Shown piece by piece: positions 48,210 to 56,839 of a DNA stretch of 56,839 nt; position 1 is the stretch's first letter, and every line of letters starts with the position of its first letter. Below the pieces are notes generated by a model, which worked only from the letters and a program-made list of their open reading frames with translations, ran no database searches and was not told the DNA's origin. This DNA comes from Tritrichomonas foetus. Its lineage: Eukaryota > Parabasalia > Tritrichomonadida > Tritrichomonadidae. The stretch is from assembly GCA_001839685.1 (NCBI GenBank), contig MLAK01000836.1, forward strand, positions 1 to 56,839, read 5' to 3'. The translations under genes were made by a program, and so were the position numbers.

Positions 48210-51200
48210 TCAAAAAATTCCTTCGTCAACCACGACCTGGTATGTTGGGAGATTTCCTTTGCCTTTTAAGAAAGTTAATCCACGTTTTTCGATATGAAAT
48301 CCTTGTCCAACAATGAGTGAATGAGTGTATTCAGAAATATGAATTTGCCCTGGAATGCCAGTGTTTTGTAAACGAGCTGCAACATTAATTGCATCACCAA
48401 TAATATCAAATTGAAGTTTATCCGTACCTAAAACACCAGCAATAATTGGCCCACCTGTATTGACGCCGATTCTCACATTTAAATTTGTATTCATTTTCAT
48501 ATTTTGATCATTGATGGCCTGAAGAGAATCAATTCCAAAATTAATGATTTCGCACGCCCTTTTTTCTTGTTGGTTGTCATTTTCATCAAAAAGACCACCA
48601 GCACACATATAAATATCACCAATTAGTTTAATTTTATTAAGATTCGGATAATTGGCAATTGCTCGATCATAAGCATCACACAAACTTGATAAAGAACCCA
48701 AAATTTGCTGAGGTGACAAAGCGATTGAAAAATCACTGAATTTAACAATATCAATGAACATAATAGAAGCAGATGGAACTAACATGGAAATATTTTTCTC
48801 TCCTTGGTTTAATTTTCTTACAATTGATGGTGGTAATATATGAAACAGTAATTTTTCACTTCTCTTTTTTTCTTTTTCGGCTGTTTTTTGATATTTCACA
48901 GCTTCATTCATATTTCTTAAAATTGCAAACAAATGTTTATTTACACTACTTGAGTGACTTGCACGAAAAACCGATAATGAGAAATGAATACGTGTCGTAT
49001 CTGCAGCAACACAAATTACTGGTACATCTGTTATCGATTGAGTTTCGTTTTTGGCAATCATTTTTATGGTTGGCATGACTTGCTCTTTACTATCTGCATC
49101 AAATATCATGCTGAAGAATTGACCAAGAAGCTGGTCGCTTGATAAGGAAAGTTCTGAAACAACTGCTTGATTCACAAATTCAATAATTAAATCATCAATG
49201 GAGATAAAAAATATGAGATCATTTGAACCATAAACAATCCTTTTGGTGACAGTCAACGAATTTTCAAGGGTATTCGCATCTTCTTTCAATGATAAAAATT
49301 TTAATAATTTATCATTTTGGGCATATGAAGCTGGATTCATTCTTCGAAGTAAAACCAAACCACTATTATATGATTTAGTCATGATATCATTATATTTTTG
49401 AATAAAAATGAAATTAGATATAATGATAACAACACCAAAAAAAAGATATAATAATATATCACGATGATAGTAATCTAAATATTCAGAATAGACCCTATAA
49501 ATATGAGTACTAATTGTAAGCAATTTTGGAATAATTCCTGTAGTTGCCCCAATATATAATTCCACAATTTTTTTGGAATCTTCATCTGTTGTTATATTTT
49601 CTTCGATTTTCATTAATATATCATAAAATATGTTCATAAGAGATGTTATTATATGATGCGTTGAAGAACAATCATTAATTAATATAAAGTTTAAATTATC
49701 TGAGAAATCTATGCAAGTGCCAGTAAGAATAATTTTATCTAGTTCTTCATCAATTCCAAGAATTGAATCACTTTGGTCATTTTCTGTAATGAAACTTTGC
49801 GTTGTGTTTTTAATCGTTTCAAGATATGATAATGCAATGTTTACTTCTTTGTGTGTTGTACTAATATTGGATTCCCTATAATTTAACAGCATTGCAAATA
49901 TTGAAGTCTGAAAAATTTCAATCATATTCGGGATTCTCACTGTATTATACATATCCCAATAATTAATATTAACTGCTTTCTTTTGCATATTTTGAACTCG
50001 AAACAATAGAAAAATAATCAATATTGTCATAATTACGGTTAAAATAACTATAAAGAGAATTTGTATAATAAAAGTCTGATTGGATGAATCATTTATTGCA
50101 AAGGTGGTAATTTCATCATCATTTGTCAATGCAGATATTTTATTTGAACCTTCCTTTTTTTCTGATTCACTAAAAGTGGAAATCATAATTTGGGCAAGTG
50201 TATTCACTTCTTTGTATAATAGAATTAATAAGGGGATATAAATGGAAATTATTATTACGAAATAAAAACAAGGAATAGTCACTACAAAATAATTGTTATA
50301 TTGGCCAAGTTGAGAATTTTTTTCTATTGTTGCTTCATATATAGCTGTACGAATAGAAAACCATAACCCACTTAATTGCTGATAAGCAGAATATATTGCA
50401 CAAAAATGATTATTATGTCTTAGATAGTCAGCATCAGTATTAATACAATTAAGTGTATTGATTATATCATTAATCATCGCACTTTTAAAATTCATTGGAA
50501 CAGAATATATAGGATCACCATTTTTGCATACAGAACATGATGCAATATCACTTTTCAGAAAATTATCAAGAAATTCTAGATCCATACTATTTCTATTTTC
50601 TTTTACGATTCTTAAATATTGCGTAATTAGGCTCAGATATTGTAAAGAATGATAACTATGATTCACAATAGAACCAATCATATCATATTGGTTTAAATAA
50701 AAATAATTTTCAGAGATTTGACTATCATTATATTCTTTCGAAAATGCCCAGAACTTGATTGGATCGTCTGTTTGAAGATATTTCAACAACAAACCTAAGT
50801 TTGAAATAGAATTTTCTTGGCGAGAAAGTCTAACATAATCTAATAAATATGTGTAATCATTATCTTTATCAAAATAGGAATACAGATAACCTCCGAAAAT
50901 GGATATACTGAGCACAAGTATTAATGACCAAATAATGTTAAATAAAACTAATGTGAAAGACATTTTAGGCTTCATTCCTTTGGTTGCTGCATAAATTGAT
51001 AACCGTGTTTTTGGATGGGTGAATAATTTTTTTGCAACTTCTATATTCTCGGAATTTTCAAAATCAAATGAATTATAGTCCAGTGTTGATGATTCACCAG
51101 TATGATGGATTTTTTTCGAAAAATATAAATCACCTTTCTCATTATTACCAATGGTAATAGAATTTGATCCATCAATTCTTAATATGCTTTTTTTTATATA

Positions 51201-53066
51201 TAGTGGGAAAGAGTTGACTAATGAAAGGAACCCATTATCTTTGGCAAAAATGTGACCTTCATTTAATAAATCAATTCGCCTTTTTTTACTGATGGCTGTT
51301 TGGAAATCACAAACTGCTTCAACAGAAAAACGTAATTCTTCTTCTAAAACTTGAATCATATTTGGCGTAGCAGATGAAATATTTTGCCATATTGTCTTTC
51401 CTTTCGAAATTAATTTTGATGCATTATATAAATGAGCAGCACTTAACTTTGGTTGTAGCCAAAATCTCTTCATTCCTAGCTCAAGTTGTCTTGATTCAAA
51501 AATAGCCAAATTTAATCCCACATCAACATTTTCTGTTAGTGCTGTTTGCCTAGATGCATTTAATCTTTTGAGTTGATAAAGCAAAAAAATGTCTCCTTTA
51601 TTTGATGAAGGTGATAAAGAAATATATTGAATCATTTTCAACATAAATTTTCTTTCATCTAGGAATCCAGCTGAACACAAAGCCAATATTCGTGCAAATT
51701 TTATATCAAAATTCTCCATTTTAAACAAATATCTTTGAAATGATCCATCAATAATTAAATCACATGCATTTCTGAGTCCTACCAAAAGAATCCAAAATGC
51801 TTTGTGCGGTCTAATTAGTGTTTTCTGATTTATGTAATTTAAATAATTATTGAAGCTTGGTGTGCTTGAATTCATTTGCCGGGCACTTTTATCATTTGCT
51901 ATATTTATATTATCACTAAAATTATTGTTAAATTTTAAGTTATTAAGATTATTCTCGTCATCTGCTTCACAATTACTTTTATCGTCTACATAATTAGTAA
52001 AGTACTGATCTAATCTATCTTCAATGTCATATCTATTTCCAATTTCATTCAGCTCAACTCTTTCTTCAAGAGGAATAGTTACAATATTGCTTACACCGTT
52101 AAAAGATAAAAATTTAAGGACTAACTTTTCTTGAGTTTTATAAAAATAAGCAAAAATGAAACAACCAACGATGAAAAGACAAATAATAGAAATAAAAACA
52201 TATTGATTAAGTGTGTCGGAAATGAGCATGATTATAATTGCCAATAGAAAAACAATTTTCGAAAAACACATACTAGATATAATGGAAAATTTAACACATG
52301 AAGCCGGAGGTGAATATAAAATATAAAATAAAAAAACAGCATAAAATGCAATTTCCAAACTGTAAACAATATAAGTCGTGTAAAACGGAAAAAATTCAAA
52401 AATGCAGCGAATAAAAGAAAAAATTGAAGGTAGAAATATCAAAAGTTCGATAAAAAAATGATAGTTTTGAAATTTATAGAACAAATTATAAGGTGAATTA
52501 CTTAGGAGTAAACGGGACATAATGGAGAGGAGAATTGACAATAAATAATTAATAATTTCATAAACCAAAAAAACGGTATTGCCTGTTGTAAATCCTTCAT
52601 AATAAATTAAAAATATTAATAAAGTAATGTAATGTGAAAGAGGTATAATTAATAAAGGGGATATTATCGAAATAATTATATTAATAATATAATACAATAC
52701 TTTGTTTTGAAATGAGAAGAATTCAAATAGGAAAAAGGACAGTAAAATGAAAAGGAAACTCCCAAAAATGATGGTATTCAAAATTCCGCCAATGAAAAAA
52801 ATCTCTGATTTCGATATTTTGGATTTTGTTATAAGCAGGACGTTAAATATTGATTCGTATACGTTTATCAATACACCAAGATTTTCGACTTTCATTGTCC
52901 ACATGAAAATAATTTGGAGGCACATTATAAAAATTTGAATTTTGAAAAATATGCTTGATATTCTTTGGCGTGCGACATTTTCAAAGAATAAATATCTGGA
53001 AGAAAAAATATTCGTAGCGTGTCCATCTTTAATTTTCTTGGGCGATGCTAAAGATGGATCATTCAT
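48210..53066 (-). CDS. multi-spanning receptor-type adenylate cyclase with PAS domain
   Basis: 1618 residues from the ATG at 53066. The N-terminal 330 residues hold many transmembrane helices. A cytoplasmic segment (about 340-690) follows, then further helices near 715, 945, 1010 and 1215 enclosing large loops. A PAS domain (about 1260-1375) and the classic HILPPSIVRKLNQGEKNI linker precede a class III cyclase domain (about 1430-1600). Metal Asp residues are D1439 (FIDIVKFSDF) and D1484 (KLIGDIYM). The base-selecting pair is K1480 and D1554 (LQFDIIGD), i.e. adenine. N1561 and R1565 of NVAAR are present. The single catalytic domain must dimerise to work. This arrangement is a known, expanded trichomonad family. 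It would sense external or membrane signals and make cAMP, the substrate class of the PDE at 15.5-18.9 kb. Confidence 0.92.
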   Translation of the reverse strand: MNDPSLASPKKIKDGHATNIFSSRYLFFENVARQRISSIFFKIQIFIMCLQIIFMWTMKVENLGVLINVYESIFNVLLITKSKISKSEIFFIGGILNTIIFGSFLFILLSFFLFEFFSFQNKVLYYIINIIISIISPLLIIPLSHYITLLIFLIYYEGFTTGNTVFLVYEIINYLLSILLSIMSRLLLSNSPYNLFYKFQNYHFFIELLIFLPSIFSFIRCIFEFFPFYTTYIVYSLEIAFYAVFLFYILYSPPASCVKFSIISSMCFSKIVFLLAIIIMLISDTLNQYVFISIICLFIVGCFIFAYFYKTQEKLVLKFLSFNGVSNIVTIPLEERVELNEIGNRYDIEDRLDQYFTNYVDDKSNCEADDENNLNNLKFNNNFSDNINIANDKSARQMNSSTPSFNNYLNYINQKTLIRPHKAFWILLVGLRNACDLIIDGSFQRYLFKMENFDIKFARILALCSAGFLDERKFMLKMIQYISLSPSSNKGDIFLLYQLKRLNASRQTALTENVDVGLNLAIFESRQLELGMKRFWLQPKLSAAHLYNASKLISKGKTIWQNISSATPNMIQVLEEELRFSVEAVCDFQTAISKKRRIDLLNEGHIFAKDNGFLSLVNSFPLYIKKSILRIDGSNSITIGNNEKGDLYFSKKIHHTGESSTLDYNSFDFENSENIEVAKKLFTHPKTRLSIYAATKGMKPKMSFTLVLFNIIWSLILVLSISIFGGYLYSYFDKDNDYTYLLDYVRLSRQENSISNLGLLLKYLQTDDPIKFWAFSKEYNDSQISENYFYLNQYDMIGSIVNHSYHSLQYLSLITQYLRIVKENRNSMDLEFLDNFLKSDIASCSVCKNGDPIYSVPMNFKSAMINDIINTLNCINTDADYLRHNNHFCAIYSAYQQLSGLWFSIRTAIYEATIEKNSQLGQYNNYFVVTIPCFYFVIIISIYIPLLILLYKEVNTLAQIMISTFSESEKKEGSNKISALTNDDEITTFAINDSSNQTFIIQILFIVILTVIMTILIIFLLFRVQNMQKKAVNINYWDMYNTVRIPNMIEIFQTSIFAMLLNYRESNISTTHKEVNIALSYLETIKNTTQSFITENDQSDSILGIDEELDKIILTGTCIDFSDNLNFILINDCSSTHHIITSLMNIFYDILMKIEENITTDEDSKKIVELYIGATTGIIPKLLTISTHIYRVYSEYLDYYHRDILLYLFFGVVIIISNFIFIQKYNDIMTKSYNSGLVLLRRMNPASYAQNDKLLKFLSLKEDANTLENSLTVTKRIVYGSNDLIFFISIDDLIIEFVNQAVVSELSLSSDQLLGQFFSMIFDADSKEQVMPTIKMIAKNETQSITDVPVICVAADTTRIHFSLSVFRASHSSSVNKHLFAILRNMNEAVKYQKTAEKEKKRSEKLLFHILPPSIVRKLNQGEKNISMLVPSASIMFIDIVKFSDFSIALSPQQILGSLSSLCDAYDRAIANYPNLNKIKLIGDIYMCAGGLFDENDNQQEKRACEIINFGIDSLQAINDQNMKMNTNLNVRIGVNTGGPIIAGVLGTDKLQFDIIGDAINVAARLQNTGIPGQIHISEYTHSLIVGQGFHIEKRGLTFLKGKGNLPTYQVVVDEGIF

Positions 53067-53361
53067 ATTTTAATTTTTGCTATGCATTGAATTTTTTCTG
53101 AGCTTTTTATTTGAAAAATCATTTGTTTGTTATTGTAAAAATTTGGAAGGAAAGTACAATTGGGATGTATAAGAGCAGATTTGGGTGATAAAAAACTAAT
53201 TCTCTTTCAATGACCATGTCGATTTGTTTTTCTGCATTCAATTCTTTCAATGCCCAATAGAAGAATTGTGAGCGATCATTGAATGATAATTTTTTCAATA
53301 TATAAATTCCTAACGGTCATTCTGAAATAGGTACTTATTTTTCTGTGTTACTGGATGTACC

Positions 53362-53410
53362 GTGAACACTTTTCGATAATTTGACTTTTCATTTGACCTT
53401 AAATGTTCAC
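53362..53410 (-). repeat. 49-bp palindrome-ended repeat, copy B
   Basis: Inverted copy of 45527-45575. On the minus strand it reads GTGAACATTTAAGGTCAAAT... to TGTTCAC. The flank to about 53431 (AAAGCGCGACTGGTTTTA on the minus strand) also matches the left flank of copy A. Confidence 0.85.
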
Positions 53411-53517
53411 AGTAAAACCAGTCGCGCTTTACATAGATTATTTCAATGAATCACAAATTTGAATGAAAAGCTTTCAAATTATTTCCAAATATTGATGTTT
53501 CTCTTTCAAAATGTAAA

Positions 53518-53604
53518 AAGTGCTACCATGAACACTTTTGGTTAATTTGACGTTTAATTTGACCTAAAATATCAATTGGATAAGGAAAGTTCTGGTAGCA
53601 CCTT
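53518..53604 (-). repeat. 87-bp hairpin related to the 49-bp repeats
   Basis: Ends in inverted AAGTGCTACCA (53518-53528) and TGGTAGCACCTT (53593-53604). Internally, on the minus strand, GGTCAAATTAAACGTCAAAT and AAAAGTGTTCA align with copies A and B. Confidence 0.7.
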
Positions 53605-53688
53605 AAGCAGAGTATCATCAAACAAGATTTTTATAAGATTCATCCTCATTAATTTTTTTTCTAGGTTCTTTAATTCCTTGAAAATTGT

Positions 53689-53697
53689 ATGAAGAAA
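53689..53697. repeat. target-site duplication, left
   Basis: ATGAAGAAA, repeated exactly and in direct orientation at 53998-54006, flanking the palindromic element. Confidence 0.8.
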
Positions 53698-53997
53698 GGC
53701 AGAGATTTATTTTCCTATGAGTTTTGTAAATGTGAAGTGAAAGGTCAAATAAAGGTCAAAAGTGGAAAAAACCTAATGGGTAAATGTGATGTGAACTTTG
53801 CTGGTTCTTTGGGTCACTTCGACATGGAGGAGGTGCGCCACGTGAACACAGCGGAGGGAGCGAAGCGATCCGAAGCTGTGGTCACGTGGCAGCACCTCTT
53901 CCAATGGCCGAATGAGTCGAAGGGGCCCGCAAAGTCACATCACATTTACCCATTTTTAGTGTCAAAAAACAAAACTCATAGGAAAAAAAATCCTGCC
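53698..53997 (+). mobile_element. non-autonomous Mutator-like MITE, 300 bp
   Basis: The ends are inverted repeats. The left GGCAGAGATTTATTTTCCTA (53698-53717, continuing to 53727) matches the reverse complement of the right end (53969-53997), with TTTCCTATGAGTTTTGT perfect over 17 bases. An inner arm, GGGTAAATGTGATGTGA (53778-53794), pairs exactly with 53935-53951. A central stem is formed by 53831-53844 and 53883-53897, enclosing CACAGC/GCTGTG. The whole element is thus almost a palindrome. It is flanked by a 9-bp direct duplication, typical of Mutator (MULE) insertions, which are known in trichomonads. It has no transposase. A 115-codon open frame crossing it is not a gene. Confidence 0.82.
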
Positions 53998-54006
53998 ATG
54001 AAGAAA
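53998..54006. repeat. target-site duplication, right
   Basis: ATGAAGAAA, identical to 53689-53697. Confidence 0.8.
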
Positions 54007-54966
54007 ACACCTGATTCACAATTTTTTTTTCCATGAATTATTCTAATCCCATTAGTTGTTCAACATAACATATGAGAGCATATTTATCTGGAATAGATGC
54101 AATATTCCTGACAATTCACAAAAAATTACATATCCTTGTCAATATGAACTTTATATTATACAGTATATTGAATTCTTCATTATTTCATTTCCATCAACTT
54201 CTCTTACTATTATAATTCCTTATTTTGATCATACTACAGAAATTTCCACGTAGCTCTATTCATATTTGTAGTGTAAATTTTGCACAAGTAAGAATTAAAA
54301 CTTTAAGATGATACATTTCTGCTTTAAATTGCAGGCATTCAGGCTTTATTCCCATTTTTTACTTCATCTTACAAACCATATTTTTTCATATCGAAATAAT
54401 TATATTATAACCTAGCAAAGATAATCATTGATTATATGCATTAACTGAGCCTCATTTTAATGTAGGTGAAAAAATGAAGTTATTTCCATTGAATCAGATT
54501 CAGAATTTTTGAAAAGGTTAATATTCTGATCAAAATTGGTCAATTACATTAACGTGCATAAAATTTTGTGCTAAATCCCTCTGAAAAAAAAGTTTTGTTC
54601 TCTTTAAATATCTTGATATCAATTGGATATCTATTAATTTATTTTTATATTTATGTTCTCTTATGTAATATTAAAGTGAATTATAATAATAATATACTTT
54701 TTTTTGATCAATCTTCACAATATCCGGATTGACAGAACAACGTTGTTCGATAAATTCGAAAAGTGAAAAAATAAATTTGCCACCCTGAATATCTTCACTA
54801 TTTTTATGTTTTTCATGTTATTTATTAAATACTTAAAATTAAAAAAATATAAAATATATATTTATACAATTAGTAATCAAAAAATAATTATATATATTGT
54901 GATATTCACTGAATATGATTTGACCTTTAAATTATCGTTCTTTTTGATTCATTATTATTTTGAAGG
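54007..54966. other. intergenic, nothing recognised beyond promoter
   Basis: AT-rich spacer between the MITE and the MATE gene. The initiator at 54949 is the only feature seen. Confidence 0.6.
54949..54954 (+). promoter_or_regulatory. initiator TCATTA
   Basis: TCATTATTATTT matches the extended trichomonad initiator, with its A 16 bases before the ATG at 54967. The best initiator in the window. Confidence 0.65.
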
Positions 54967-56721
54967 ATGAATAAACAGCTGGAAGAACCACTTACATCGA
55001 ATTCTCCCCTTGGATCAATTCATACTGAGGACACAGAAAACCATATTGACATGCCAAGTAGTGGATTATCGATGAAAAAAAGTTCCAATTTTCTTAAAAG
55101 GTTTTCAAAAAGTGACATTTCACAAGATACCAATGAAAGCGACAATGATAACAAAAACAATAAAATAAATAAAGGAAAAAATGAAGATGAAAACTATAGA
55201 TTAGCAGGAAGATCACCATTAAAAACATTAGTTTATTTAGCAATTGGTCCACTCATTTCACAATTAGTTTCTGCATGTTATGGAGTTGTTGCTTCAATGT
55301 GGGTAGCAAAAGCTATGGGGGATTTAGGAATGGCCGCAGTTTCACTTTTTACTAACATTGATAATGTTGGACGAGCTTTTGGCTTTTTCATGAACTGTTC
55401 TGCCTCACAAAAAATATCATCATTGTTTGGTGAAGGAAAAGGTGATGAAGCAGGACAAGTCATATGCGACTTAATGCGTTGTTGCGTAATTTGTGGTTTT
55501 ATTGTTCCAGGTTTGCTCCTGCCTCCTGCGAAGCCGATAGGAAAATGGTTTGGTGCAGATGAAATCACGAACAACATGGCATTTCAGTACCTCTCTGTTT
55601 TACTTGGTGGTAGTATGATTTCCTGTTTCTTTTTATTGTTTTGTGGGTGTCTCCAAGCAGAAGGAAGAACAACTTTAGTGAGTATCGCTCAAATCTCATC
55701 TTTCGTTTTAAATATGGCACTTTTTTGCCCACTTTTTTTACTTGTATTCAAGCTTGGAACAGTTGGTGCAGGTTTAGCAACAGTTTGCTCAGAAGCAATA
55801 CCAATGCTAGTTCTATGTTTTCTTTACTTTCGAGGGAAATTTGGTGTAAAACCAAAACTGAACATGCTTTTGAAGAAGTTTTCAACACATACTTGGCCTG
55901 CTTTATCAGTGGGTGTTTCCCAACTTGCAGCGAATGTTTCACGAAGTCTTCCATCAATTTTACAAAGGAAATTCATGGGACTTATCACTGAAAATCCGAA
56001 TAATATAGAAGGAATGTCATTTAATGATGCAATGGCTGGATTTAACGCAGTGATTAGAATTTATGGAATAACAGATTCTGTCAGACTTGCCATTTCTATG
56101 GCTTTATTGCCAACAGCATCATTTGCAAATTCTGCTGGAATGTATTCAAGATTCCTTCGCTTGATTCTTCATGGATGTTGGATGAATCTCGTCTGGGGAG
56201 CTTCTTCGTGTGTTGTTACTGTTTTCGGTGCAAAGTATGTCGCTATGATTATTTCGAATAGCGAAAACTTTTTGAAAGCAGCAACACCAATGCTTCGAAC
56301 ATCAAATATGGAAGCTCCTTACGCTTGGGGACGTTTCATATGCCAGACAATCCTCCAATCGCTTTCCTATGGAGCTTTGGCGACAGGTTATTCAGTTGGT
56401 GCAACTTTCTTTGTGAATATTGGTGCGTATTGTCTCATGTATTATACAAATAAGACTTATGTATCAAGAATGATGTGGTCATATAGTGTCAGCAGCTCAG
56501 TTGCTTTTGTCGCAGGTGTCTGCTGCTTGATTTTACCACTCAAAAAAGTTTACATGAAAGCCAAAGCTTCACGTGATGTCGAAATCGAAAATCTTGGAAA
56601 TGGTGAATTTGTTGATAACCTCGACGAAATTCACAATGAGAAGCCAGAAAAGAAAGATGATTGCGATGATTTATCACAAGAAATAGAAAAAGGTGAAGAA
56701 CAGTTTCATGATGAAATTTAA
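54967..56721 (+). CDS. MATE-family efflux transporter (intact)
   Basis: 584 residues from the ATG at 54967, preceded by a good initiator. A polar, Asn/Ser/Lys-rich N-terminal tail (1-75) is followed by about 12 membrane helices (about 85-530) in the MATE pattern: SPLKTLVYLAIGPLISQLVSACYGVVASMWVAKAMGDLGMAAVSL at the start of the first half, and the pseudo-repeat starting near TWPALSVGVSQLAANVSRSLPSILQRKFMG in the second. The acidic C-terminal tail is about 45 residues. MATE proteins export organic cations, dyes and drugs using Na+ or H+ gradients. The length (about 450 in the core) is normal and the added tails are typical of eukaryotic members. The stop TAA ends the gene close to the window end. 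Confidence 0.9.
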   Translation: MNKQLEEPLTSNSPLGSIHTEDTENHIDMPSSGLSMKKSSNFLKRFSKSDISQDTNESDNDNKNNKINKGKNEDENYRLAGRSPLKTLVYLAIGPLISQLVSACYGVVASMWVAKAMGDLGMAAVSLFTNIDNVGRAFGFFMNCSASQKISSLFGEGKGDEAGQVICDLMRCCVICGFIVPGLLLPPAKPIGKWFGADEITNNMAFQYLSVLLGGSMISCFFLLFCGCLQAEGRTTLVSIAQISSFVLNMALFCPLFLLVFKLGTVGAGLATVCSEAIPMLVLCFLYFRGKFGVKPKLNMLLKKFSTHTWPALSVGVSQLAANVSRSLPSILQRKFMGLITENPNNIEGMSFNDAMAGFNAVIRIYGITDSVRLAISMALLPTASFANSAGMYSRFLRLILHGCWMNLVWGASSCVVTVFGAKYVAMIISNSENFLKAATPMLRTSNMEAPYAWGRFICQTILQSLSYGALATGYSVGATFFVNIGAYCLMYYTNKTYVSRMMWSYSVSSSVAFVAGVCCLILPLKKVYMKAKASRDVEIENLGNGEFVDNLDEIHNEKPEKKDDCDDLSQEIEKGEEQFHDEI

Positions 56722-56839
56722 TATTTCGAAACCGAAAGAATTTATTGTGAAAAATTATTCAATATATTATGTTTGAGTCATTACGACCCCCTAAAAATTT
56801 TTCATCACTGACACCATCAATTCAAAAATAACCCAAAAC

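Larger units (their letters stand above)
53067..53688. other. intergenic, repeat-bearing (left part)
   Basis: Between the cyclase start and the MITE. Holds repeat copy B (53362-53410) and the hairpin at 53518-53604. No gene. Confidence 0.7.

Noticed and set aside
53689..54036. 115-codon plus-strand frame over the palindromic element
   Set aside because: It is simply an open read of the MITE and its flanks, with no protein-like pattern.

Overview
The window looks like nuclear DNA of a trichomonad (Parabasalia), most likely a Tritrichomonas-type species. It is very AT-rich. All the protein genes are single uninterrupted frames with no sign of introns. Several start codons sit just downstream of a trichomonad initiator (TCAYTW). 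The gene set fits this group: a large multi-spanning adenylate cyclase with a PAS domain, saposin-repeat protein, metacaspase, many divergent protein kinases, kinase-Sel1 fusion, ankyrin protein, MATE transporters and single-anchor surface proteins. Several open frames begin upstream at TTG or GTG; I moved these starts to the first in-frame ATG, because trichomonads start at ATG. Assignment to species is inference.

Layout. 0-5 kb: a surface protein with IGGG beta-helix repeats, a GC-richer SPKK/coiled-coil protein and a tRNA-Arg(TCT). 5-15 kb (all minus): an HXXXDG acyltransferase, a membrane-anchored glycoside hydrolase, a degenerate kinase fused to Sel1 repeats, and a kelch protein. 15-23 kb (minus): a four-GAF cyclic-nucleotide phosphodiesterase, a kinase with a glycine-poor P-loop, and a decayed kinase pseudogene. 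23-31 kb: a MATE transporter broken by one frameshift, a 20-bp minisatellite, an SDF2-like MIR protein, a five-domain saposin protein and a TBC (Rab-GAP) protein with a coding minisatellite. 32-37 kb: a CAMK-like kinase and a Sfi1-like centrin-binding protein. 37-43 kb: a large protein with three internal repeats of about 195 residues, and a triple ubiquitin-like protein interrupted by a 758-base assembly gap. 43-53 kb: a metacaspase, an ankyrin protein and the adenylate cyclase. 53-55 kb: a repeat-rich intergenic region. 55-56.7 kb: an intact MATE transporter.

Functionally, the adenylate cyclase makes cAMP and the GAF-PDE would degrade a cyclic nucleotide, so both arms of cyclic-nucleotide signalling are present, along with three kinases and one kinase pseudogene. 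The surface protein, glycoside hydrolase, saposin protein and transporters are typical of the host-facing side of a mucosal parasite or commensal. No operon-like organisation is expected.

The most novel signal is a group of small palindromic repeats. A complete 300-bp element at 53698-53997 has terminal inverted repeats and a 9-bp direct flanking duplication, as expected of a non-autonomous Mutator-like (MULE) MITE. A diverged copy lies at 34739-34962. Three further small palindromes share its AGGTCAAA-type core.
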